A stretch of DNA of 64,000 nt from Aquarana catesbeiana. Taxonomy: Eukaryota > Chordata > Amphibia > Anura > Ranidae. Position numbers and translations under genes: made by a program. The DNA lies in assembly GCF_042186555.1 (NCBI RefSeq), contig NC_133326.1, positions 98,576,144 to 98,640,143 of the forward strand. Direction: 5' to 3'. Each line of letters starts with the position of its first letter. Positions within the stretch are counted from its first letter, which is position 1. Under the pieces are notes generated by a model, which saw only the letters and a list, made by a program, of their open reading frames with translations, ran no database searches and was not told where the DNA came from. Shown here one piece after another: positions 55,700 through 64,000 of this stretch.

Positions 55700-57039
55700 C
55701 ACTTTTTATATGTCTTAATAACTCAGTGACAAGATTTAGCCACCAGAAATCTGGTTCTGCCCCACAGCTAATATAATTTCACTTATTCTACTACGTTGCA
55801 AATACTGCATTCTGTATAGTAAAAAAAAAGTAAATAAATGAATAAATAATAATGAATAAATGATCAATTGGGGACACCAATAAATCACTGTAATGCCAGC
55901 AGCAGGTAGGTGAAGGTGGAAACCGGTGTTGAATTTTGACTATGAAAGTCTCAATAAACTATAAGAAGCTGGTTCATAATTAGCCTGCCAGCATCTACTC
56001 AAAGCTTAAATATCAGTTTTGAATAGATTGGTCTTTTAGGCCTCTCTCACACAGCTGTTCCATTCAAATCCCCCTGCCAATTTTTCAGGTGATCTGAAGA
56101 GAAGCTCAATATTAGTCTAAGAACGGGCAAATGTATACAGATGTCCTTTACATCTGATAACCTCCAAGTCCATCTTGGTCTGAAAAACAAGTGTGCACCT
56201 GCTTACATCTTCTGCAAGTAGACCTAGCATGGGTCTGTTAAACCCCAGTTTCAAGCTAGAGGAAACCCAGAATGGACAGAGATGTCCTAAAAGTGACCTT
56301 CATTTCGTTCTGCTCTGATTCAACAGAAGATCGGTTTATAGATCCCCTGCTGACCGGAACGGATGCTGCCCAGGTGAAAAGGCTGTTAATATGAAGGCTT
56401 TTTCCCTTTTGTTTACTATATCACTTATTCGGTGGTATATTGAGTCTCAGGTCAAGAAAATGTGTCATTAAAGTGGTAGATCTGTTCTAGGTAATATTTT
56501 ATGGCAGTAAAAATGTATAATAGTATATCTCCATGCTTTCACTTTTCTTATTCATGTATGCTGCGACAGAACAATAAATAATTCTGCCAAGCATCCCCAC
56601 AGTTCAGCTCAATGAAGAATGTCAGCTGCATAAGGAGCCATATTTCTGGATTTGTCATGGCACATAGATCGATGTACTAAAATGCAGCTCTCTGCCCTGC
56701 CTGCTGACAAACTATGTCCTACACTATGCTTGCAGCAGAAGAAAATGAAATTAACGACAACAACAAAGCACTGTTAGCGAAAATTGAAGGGGCACGATTA
56801 GGTTCACACTTTGTGATAATAATTGACCCTTGTCATAATGTCAGGCTATACAAAACACAGAAGAGAAGAACAGAAGTACATTTCCACTGAGTCAGATTTA
56901 GTAATGTGGGCAAATATGCTCAATCTGAAACAACTATGCATCATGAAGGAAATAACAAACTAGAGTGAGCTTTCCTGATGACCTCTTTTTTTCTGAAATC
57001 ATTTTTGATTTTGTGCCATCTGCTAGTAAGACAAGGGGG
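55700..57039. other. Unannotated intron
   Basis: No exon or element recognised. Confidence 0.5.
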
Positions 57040-57490
57040 TTAATTTACTAAAACTAGAGCGTGCAAAATCTGGTGCAGCTGTGTATGGTAGCCAATCAGC
57101 TTCTGACTTCAGCTTCTTGAATTAACCACTTGCTGACCCGCCACAGTACATATACAGTATACTGCATATACATGTACATCATTGTGCCCGCCGGGGTGCA
57201 CAGCGCGTGAAAACACCCCCCCCCCCCGCATGCACAACTGCTGTATCCACCAGACACAGCGGATTGCGGGTCACGGTACCAGCCCACTTTGAGGGGCTCG
57301 AGGATCACAATGTCAGCAAAGCTGTTATGAATGAGATTCATTCCTATTCTTCCTATAATAGTGAGCCGTGATTGGCCCACAGTTATCACATGGTACCTGG
57401 GCCAACCACAGCACCTTGTACCATGTGATTGGCTGTAGCCAATCACAGATCACTAGTAATCACATCTGTCATGAATGTATTTAAAAAAAA

Positions 57491-57622
57491 CTATTAGATA
57501 GGCATCTAATCGGCCACAGCATACAGGGATATACAATGTAATACTGACATAAAATCACACACATAGGTTGGACTTGATTCACTTGTGTATTTTTTCAACC
57601 GCACCTGCTATGTAACTATGAA
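57491..57622 (+). mobile_element. Family-2 LINE 3' tail
   Basis: ATACAGGGATATACAATGTA, TAATACTGACATAAAATCAC, CATAGGTTGGACTTGATTCA, then CTGCTATGTAACTATG; complement of 24458-24595 with differences. Confidence 0.85.
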
Positions 57623-58205
57623 ACTCATTCATTACAGTTCAAAGCATTGCTGGAACAATGATGTTCATTATATCAGCAATCAAAATTTAAAAAATCCCTG
57701 ATCACCCCCTTCCTCTCAGAGAGTGTTGACAATGGTGACACTGAACTACTTAGATGAAAATACGTAAAAAAATTGTAAAAAACAATTTAAATTAAAAATT
57801 ATTTGAAATTTTTATTTTTGAACATACTTTCTTCAGTCATTGTCTCCGATCACCACCACACCAGTCATATGATGACGCTGTACTGCAATGGTGACAGTAT
57901 GTAAGAAATAATTGTAAAAAAAAAAAAAAAAAATTGTATTTAATGTCTTCAATTAAAAAAAAAAAGTCCCAAAAATTACAACTTGAAAAAACTCGCCATG
58001 CCTTTTACTAAATGCCTCAAACTGTCTACTTATCAAACAGGGGTAGAAAGTATAGTATTAAAAAAAAAAAAAAAAAAGTTTCATTTATATTGCAAAAATA
58101 AAAAACCAAGCAGTGATCAAATGACACATAAAGAAAGCTCTATTTGTGTGAAAAAAGATAAACATTTAATTTGCCTACAGCATTGCATGCCTGTGCAATT
58201 GTAAG

Positions 58206-59142
58206 TTAACCACTTTAGCCCTGGAAAATTTTACCCCTTCCTGACCAGAGCACTTTTTGCGATTCGGCACTGCGTTGATTAAACTGACAATTGCGTGGTC
58301 GTGTGATGTTGTACCCAAACAAATAGAGCTTTCTTTAGGTGGTATTTGATCACCTCTACGGTTTTTATTTTTTGCGCTATAAACAAAAAGAGCAACAATT
58401 TTGAAAAAAACGCATTATTTTTTACCTTTTGCTATAATAAATATCACCCAAAAATACATAAAAAAAAATTTTTCCTCAGTTTAGGCTGATATGTATTCTA
58501 CATATTTTTGGTAAAAAAAAATCACAATAAGCGTATATTGATTGGTTTGCGCAAAAGTTATAGTGTCTACAAAATAGGGGATAGTTTTATGGCATTTTTA
58601 TTTTAAATTTTTTTTTATTAGTAATGGCGGCGATTTGTGTTTTCTATCGGGACTGCAACATTATGGCAGACACATCGGGCACTTTTGACACTATTTTGGG
58701 ACCATTGTTATTTATACAGCGATCAGTGCTATAAAAATGCACTGATTACTGTATAAATGACACTAGCAGTGAAGGGGTTAACCACTAGGGGGCGATGAAG
58801 GGGTTAAGTGCGTCCTGGGGAGTGATTCTAACTGTGGGGGGGTGGGCTTCAAGTCACATGACAGCGATCACCGCTCCTGATGGCAGGGAGCGGTGATCTC
58901 TGTCATGACACAAGCCAGAACGGGGAAATGCCTTGTTTACATAGGCACTTCCCCGTTCTGAGGCTCCGTGACACGATCGCCGGGAGACCGGTGGACATTA
59001 AGTCTGCCGGTCCCACGGGCACAGTCACACTGTACGTGGTGGGCGCGTGTGCGCGCCTGCTATCCCCGACTCTTAAAGGGGACGTACAGGTACGCCCATT
59101 TGCCTGCCGCTGCCATTGTGGCAGCGGTCAGCCAGTGGTTAA
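58206..59142 (+). mobile_element. TTAACCAC-family element (inner), nested in the outer one
   Basis: TTAACCACTTTAGCCCTGGA at the left, CAGCCAGTGGTTAA at the right. It contains AAATAGAGCTTTCTTTAGGT, TTTTGCTATAATAAATATCA, TTATACAGCGATCAGTGCTA and a GC-rich end with CGGGAGACCGG. Plus orientation, opposite to its host. Confidence 0.85.
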
Positions 59143-59505
59143 AGTAGCACAGTGCTGAATAGCAAAAAATGCCCTGGTCATGAAGGGGATAAAACCTTCC
59201 GGAGCTGAGGTGGTTAAACTTTAACAAAAAACCTGGAAGCTAATTGGTTTCTATGCAAATAAGATTTTGCACTCTCCAGTTTTAGTAAATCAACCTCATG
59301 GTGTTTACTACCACAAATAAACGTACTATGATACCATTTTTAGAGGGCTGACAAATTTGCCATATCAGGACGGGAGCCACAAAATAGGAAACATGAACCC
59401 CTGTAAAATAATTGCCCATATTGTAATTTAATCTTGTGAAGAACAACACAAAGGCTTAGAAAAGATGTTATGTAGAGTTTTCAGAGGTGGGAGTAATCAT
59501 TCTGT

Positions 59506-59871
59506 AATGCCTGGTACACACAATGAGATTATCGGACAAATCATATTCCTTTTTTTTTGCATGCTAATCTCATATCGAAAATGAAGAGTTTACTAAAGTG
59601 ACGAAAATTCTCATACAACAGAATAAAAATTTGGAAGTGATGTAATGTGTTGTAGTGTATTTGTATTGTGTTTTCGAATGACAACTGATTAAACAAAAAT
59701 TGTATGATTTGGTATCATACGAGAAAAATGTTTGTGCTTGACCCATCGGATAATATTAGATGAACTGTCGTGATCGGCTCTCAAAAGCTCTGTACTAATG
59801 ATCAGATTATCGTATGATCGATTTGAATGCGGAATTTTTCATACAATTTTCTGATCGTGTGTATGGGCCTT
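59506..59871. mobile_element. MITE of the CACACGATCGG family, copy 3 (diverged)
   Basis: TAATGCCTGGTACACACAAT at the left, GATCGTGTGTATGGGCCTTT at the right; interior with CGGACAAATCATA and GATCAGATTATCGTATGATC. Confidence 0.65.
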
Positions 59872-60223
59872 TAGTTCATTATCATGAAGATTAGTAGTTA
59901 GCACTGCAGAGGCCAACTTGTACACAGTGCAGCCATGTTCCCCTATGTTCACCTAGTAAAAGATAAGGTTTTCATATAGAAACAGGCTTTGCTACTGATG
60001 AATATCTTCCTTGGCAAGAGTGTCCACAGTTTCTTTTTTACAATAAAGCTGGACACTTTCCTTCTCCCAAAGAGTAAAACAAAAGCTACTTAGATTGACA
60101 TATAAATATGGTATAAGTGTTGTGTAGATACATTGATGACAGCACAAACTAGAATATTTTACTAATTTTAAAGGAATTCAGATATAAAGACATAAAACAA
60201 TGTAAGACCCACTTGCAACATAC
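59872..60223 (-). other. Intron just downstream of the 87-bp apba2 exon
   Basis: Starts with the GTATGT donor; no other feature. Confidence 0.55.
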
Positions 60224-60310
60224 CTGTGTATCAGCATTTAAAACCTTGATCCTCTGTGTCGATATGAAAAGATCCACTTCTGTTAACGTCTGTGAGTCTC
60301 CTTCCGAATT
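60224..60310 (-). CDS. apba2: APBA2 (Mint2/X11-like) coding exon, PTB domain, upstream of the exon at 32758-32943
   Basis: An 87-bp exon read on the minus strand as 29 codons, starting NSEGDSQTLTEV and ending IKVLNADTQ. It is preceded by an acceptor with a pyrimidine-rich tract ending TTCTAG (AG is the complement of 60311-60312) and followed by a GTATGT donor (complement of 60218-60223). Both ends are phase 0. In X11/Mint proteins this stretch lies in the phosphotyrosine-binding domain, which binds the YENPTY motif of the amyloid precursor protein tail; the proteins are neuronal adaptors that also bind Munc18 and have two C-terminal PDZ domains. The encoded peptide ends exactly where the exon at 32758-32943 begins in the known protein. 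Family membership is near certain; the paralogue is settled by the next exon. No preceding exon was found up to 64000. Confidence 0.9.
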
Positions 60311-60790
60311 CTAGAATAGGGCAAATAAAAAGAGAATCATTTAATTCAAATTTCTAAGCTAAAATGGTCTATTTTACAGTATTTAGATGAGAAGTGTGAC
60401 ACATGCAAAAATGTTTCATGAATTCACGTAGTAGGTTGGTGGCTATCATAAACACAAGTAAACCAAATACAAACTGCAACAACTAAAGTGTATATAAATT
60501 GAAAAAAAAGTCATGGGTAGTTTAACTAATAATGACCAAAGCAATTATTGACTTTCACTGTGCATCATCTAATTTGCTATTTTTATGATGATGATCATGA
60601 TAATGAGATGATCGCATGACACAGCTTTCTATTAGGATTGTGAAAGAGCTGAGAGTGAAGATGATCATAATATTAGACCTACATATCAATGTCCAGGTCC
60701 ACTGAACTATGCTGTGATCCTTTCCTGAATAACATTTTCAGAAATTGGAACATCTTTGAGTATGGGTTATAAAATCTAAAAGGAGATACT
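60311..60790 (-). other. Intron just upstream of the 87-bp apba2 exon
   Basis: Contains the acceptor (pyrimidine-rich, TTCTAG); nothing else recognised. Confidence 0.55.
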
Positions 60791-61405
60791 GGCGTTTATT
60801 TACTAAAGCTGGGGAGTGCAAAATCAGGCTCACTTCTACATAGAAAACAATCAGCTTCCAGGTTTTATTGCCAAAGCTTAAATGAGAAGTATGGGGTTTG
60901 GTTTGATTTTGAAGATTCATACTTACCTAGGCTGATGCAGCATCGGTTCAATGCTGCATCTGTCCTCTGCCGGCTCTAACACTGAAAACCAAGCGATCAA
61001 ACACCGCCGATCGCTCGGTTCTCAGAGCTCCCTAAGCAGAGAGCCTGTGACTGTCAGTCACTGCCTCTCTGCTTTGCCCCCCACGCATGCTCACTGAAGC
61101 GCTGGGCTGCGGAGGGAGCGGGAGCGGCTGGCTGAGATTTCACTTCTCATCGCTGACAGGCTGAGCTGGATGCCAGTCCATGTGGGTGGATCCCGACCAT
61201 ATTGTCGCAATCTTCCCAGAGCCTGGACCGGCTCAGCTTCGGCCCGCTGTCTGCTGAAAATGGGCAGAACTGCACTCCTGTGTTTCATAGGAGAAGTACA
61301 GCTAAACATGCTTTGGCTGTACTTCTCCTTCAATTGAACAAGCTGAGGTTAGAAGCTGACGTGAGTCTGATTTTGCACGCTCCAGCTTTAGTAAATAAAC
61401 CCCAA
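60791..61405 (-). mobile_element. Fold-back MITE copy 2, split by a TTAA element
   Basis: Left half 60791-60881 (TTTATTTACTAAAGCTGGGG, AACAATCAGCTTCCAGGTTT), right half 61334-61405 (TTGAACAAGCTGAGGTTAGA, CTCCAGCTTTAGTAAATAAA). Same family as 61566-61743 in the opposite orientation; insertion at the central TTAA. Confidence 0.85.
60878..61333. mobile_element. TTAA element nested in MITE copy 2 (456 bp)
   Basis: TTAAATGAGAAGTATGGGGT at the left, GGCTGTACTTCTCCTTCAA at the right; the right TTAA has mutated to TCAA. A hairpin GAAGTACAGC..GCTGTACTTC lies at 61293-61326. No coding region. Confidence 0.82.
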
Positions 61406-61565
61406 TGCGCTGCCGAATGAAAGCAGAAGTAAGCATTAGGGCATTGTTGCCCAAACGTGTTTAAAAAAACACACTAAATGCTGGTCAGCAAATTCTCATT
61501 TACTAGTTTTATGAGGCTGTTTTTTAGCAGCTTTGCTTTTCTTTGGATGCAGCATGTCCTACTGG

Positions 61566-61743
61566 TTGAGATTTACTAAAACTGGTGCACACAGAATCTG
61601 GTGCAACTGCGCATAGTAACCAATCAGCTTCTAACTTCAGCTTGCTCAATTAAGCTTTGGCAACAAAACCTGGAAGCTGATTGGTTACTATGCACAGTTT
61701 CACCAGATCCTGTGTGCACCAGTTTTAGTAAATCACCCCCATT
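61566..61743. mobile_element. Fold-back MITE copy 3, intact (about 178 bp)
   Basis: GATTTACTAAAACTGGTGCA pairs with TGCACCAGTTTTAGTAAATC; the arms continue through CACAGAATCTGGTG and AACCAATCAGCTTC to a centre CTCAATTAAGCTTTGG. The TTAA at 61652-61655 is the site used in the other two copies. Confidence 0.92.
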
Positions 61744-63210
61744 GAGATGCATTGTCATTGCAGGTGAAGCAAGTCCTTCTGCTGCGTTTTATGTCCAAAC
61801 CTGTCAACAAGTTCCCCATTTTCCTTTGGGATTAGTAAAGTATTCCTTATTCTGTAACAGGTGCATTTGTGCAGGGTGTAGTTTGAATGCAAAAGGCAGC
61901 TTTTGACAACATTGTCTCACTACAAAAGCCACAACCTGCACTAGAAAATGTTGGGATACCATTTTGAGAGATAATTTGGTTTCCATGGGGGAGACCAGCA
62001 CTTTTTAGATGATAAATGTTAAAAAAAAAAAAAAAAGGCATAGAAACTCAGGAGAACCACACGCTGATCTCGTGGGTGGAAGCTGCGAGTCTGCCTGCTT
62101 GACTGAGAATATAGAGGCTGAAAATGAATAGGAGAAAATGTCCCCCCAAAGATAAAACATGACTTACATCTCAGACAAGCTAGTGCAGAAAGTTCTCAAC
62201 GTCAAATCCAGTTTTGTGAAAAACAGTAGTATGGTCTGCTGATATGATGGTAGATGATAATCAAATCTTTACATAAACTAAATGCATATAAAATACAGCT
62301 TTGGGGCAAAGAGTAAAAAACAGCATATTGTTGTCAAGTGAAGAGATCTGCTCTGGCACAGTTTACCTAATTATCATATTCTCAGAAGATAAATACCATG
62401 AGGCATAAGAACAAAGGCTCATGGGACATTTTTGGAACCATTTGCTAGTAAATTACATCTCATCAGTCAAGGCACTTATCATTATGTAGTGTGAATGAAT
62501 GAGTCCAAATATAGACGGGAGACTAGCAAAGATAGCAGCATATTGGGGATGGTAGGGACTGGTATGATTTTGGGTCACGAAGAGCGCTATTTTATGTTAC
62601 ATTTCTGATGCCAGAAACTCATACAGTAGAACATTATGATTACAGATTCCATTTCTACATCTGCTCTGATATAAATGGTATCACTAAGTACAAAAAGACA
62701 GCACTGACTATAAAATGGCACGTTAAAATAGTATTCATTCCCACAAAGAAATCTGCAGCTTTCTGGCAGAATAAGAAAAGAAACTTAAGCTACAAATCCC
62801 GTTGTCTTACCATTTTATTTGAGACTTGCATGAACAACTGGAAGTCATTTTAAAAAATTTAGTATTAAGCAAAAATCTAGGATGTGCAATTATAAAGGTT
62901 AACTTACTAAGGGTGTATATAGTGTTCACTTAGCAAAATTAATATTCCTTTAAATTAATGAATAATATGAAGCTTCAATCATCCAATCATGTATAACAAG
63001 CATCCATTTAATTTTCCTAGTACGTGATTGGGTGCTCAAAGCGAACAAGGTTTTACCTAATTTATTAAGCTGAGCGAACAAATACACTGCAAGAATGGGA
63101 TTTGGCCAGTTTAGACCCAATGTGCACAGCTTGCAGGCCAGAACCCTAATGATGTTCAGTATTTGGTTTCCCTAGACATGATATCCACCTAGTGACCTAG
63201 TAACTAGCTC
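61744..63210. other. Unannotated intron
   Basis: An A-run at 62021-62036; no exon of apba2 or other gene seen. Confidence 0.5.
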
Positions 63211-63228
63211 TCTCTCTCTCTCTCTCTC

Positions 63229-63285
<57 letters not shown>
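63211..63285 (+). repeat. (TC)n followed by (GATA)n microsatellite
   Basis: About 10 TC units, then about 14 tetranucleotide units AGAT. Confidence 0.97.
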
Positions 63286-63287
<2 letters not shown>

Positions 63288-63289
63288 AA

Positions 63290-64000
63290 AAACAAACAGG
63301 GATTGCTGCACTTAAAATTTATTAAGAGTCCAAAAAGACAAAAGTTACATGCTATGTTCCAAATAGCAACAGTTTCGGGCAAAGTACAACACGTCCTTCT
63401 TTAGGCTAGAACATCATCTGAATCTTGGAAAGAAGACTTTGCTATGTTGGGCTATAGGAATTAATTAATCATAATCAAAATGTGCAAAAATGATCAATAT
63501 ACATAAAAGTCCATACATTTCTGTGGTAAACCACTCTTCAATATGTTCTCCAACACCGTGCTCCTGAAGTAATAAGTGCTCCAATGCTCCAAAACAATAG
63601 TGCTCCAACCAAAGTGAATATAGAATGCGCTCACCAGATTTACCCGGCCAGAAAGTAATCATAAAGCATGAATCTAAGAAATGACAAACTGCTCGATTCA
63701 AAGGTCAGACTCCATCTCCATCATATTCCACATCTATCTCTCTCCTCCATACATGGGTAAATACGGTCACGATCAAATAAGCAGGGATATGTGAAAAAAC
63801 TCTCCAGTATCATATATCCTCCAAGTGTTCATCTGTCTCCTTCTCCCATCACAAGACTCTGTGAAATTGGCTCCACCACAAAGAGCCACAGAAGGCAGGT
63901 ATAATGTAATATAGTTTTATTTAAAAGACAACTGCACTTACATATGTGCAATGTAATAAAAACAGCACAAAAGCAGCTCGAGGGTCTGTAGAATCGGTCC
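63290..64000 (-). repeat. Probable retroelement 3' region, runs off the window
   Basis: Contains CAACAGTTTCGGGCAAAGTA-CAACACGTCC, the complement of an ACGTGTTGTACTTTGCCCGA-type motif similar in style to the Penelope-like 3' region at 21273. It also has a minus-strand frame (63465-63701) with no identified domain. The family is uncertain. Confidence 0.35.

Larger units (their letters stand above)
57122..59217 (-). mobile_element. TTAACCAC-family element (outer) inside the MITE
   Basis: TTAACCACTTGCTGACCCGC at the left and GAGGTGGTTAA at the right, TTAA on both edges. Family blocks read on the minus strand (AAGAAAGCTCTATTTGTGTG at 58131; GCCCTGGTCATGAAGGGGAT at 59171), so it lies in reverse orientation. 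A second family member sits inside it. Confidence 0.8.
57040..59300 (+). mobile_element. Fold-back MITE copy 1, split by TTAA elements
   Basis: Left half 57040-57125 (TTTACTAAAACTAGAGCGTG, GCCAATCAGCTTCTGACTTC) and right half 59214-59300 (CCTGGAAGCTAATTGGTTTC, TCCAGTTTTAGTAAATCAAC) are inverse to each other and match the intact copy at 61566-61743. The insertion is at its central TTAA. Confidence 0.88.

Noticed and set aside
63465..63701. Minus-strand 78-aa ORF as a gene
   Set aside because: Lies in a repeat-like region next to retroelement motifs; no domain or splice context.
1..64000. A new multi-gene defence or metabolic system
   Set aside because: All coding content is two exons of a known adaptor gene or recognisable mobile-element relics; nothing suggests a novel gene cluster.

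Overview
This is a vertebrate intron-scale window, almost certainly from a true frog (Ranidae or a close relative). The reasons are the very dense load of degenerate Tc1-like transposons, TTAA-bounded short elements, minisatellites and LINE tails, and a conserved host gene on the minus strand. There are no bacterial features. Calls rest on reading the sequence and recalled family knowledge; no alignment or database search was run.

Host gene: two coding exons on the minus strand (60224-60310, then 32758-32943) encode consecutive parts of the PTB domain of an X11/Mint adaptor, best matching APBA2. They are phase 0 to each other, have AG/GT splice borders and are separated by a 27,280-bp intron. 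No other exon was recognised, so 1-32757 is read as the start of the next intron downstream and 60311-64000 as part of the upstream one.

Layout: 1-2690 is an old L1-like tail split by a Tc1 copy. 3711-10476 is a dispersed repeat carrying a full-length, dead L1-type LINE (4824-10430) with 16-bp target duplications. 10616-15716 holds a hAT-like element, a MITE, a large palindrome with a charged ORF, a Tc1 copy split by a tRNA-derived SINE, and a TA-flanked MITE. 15792-18250 is a TTAA repeat containing a second TTAA element with a run of perfect hairpins. 18265-24092 has three Tc1 copies around a Penelope-like GIY-YIG fragment. 24458-28949 has a CR1-like LINE tail, a fold-back Tc1/mariner and a full-length Tc1. 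28950-36118 is mostly unrecognised intron plus one exon. 36119-38605 is a TTAA element and a hAT-like element with a perfect 8-bp duplication. 39703-45430 has further Tc1 copies set in TA microsatellites. 47370-55650 has minisatellites and a CR1-like LINE broken by three TTAA elements stacked end to end. 57040-61743 has three copies of one fold-back MITE, two of them invaded at the same central TTAA.

None of the transposases or reverse transcriptases is intact: each has stops, frame breaks or lost catalytic residues, listed per entry. I found no evidence for a new multi-gene system. The most notable material is structural: the TTAA stacking and nesting, the hairpin array at 17285-17514, the palindrome with ORF at 12961-13690, and very small palindromes with perfect arms.
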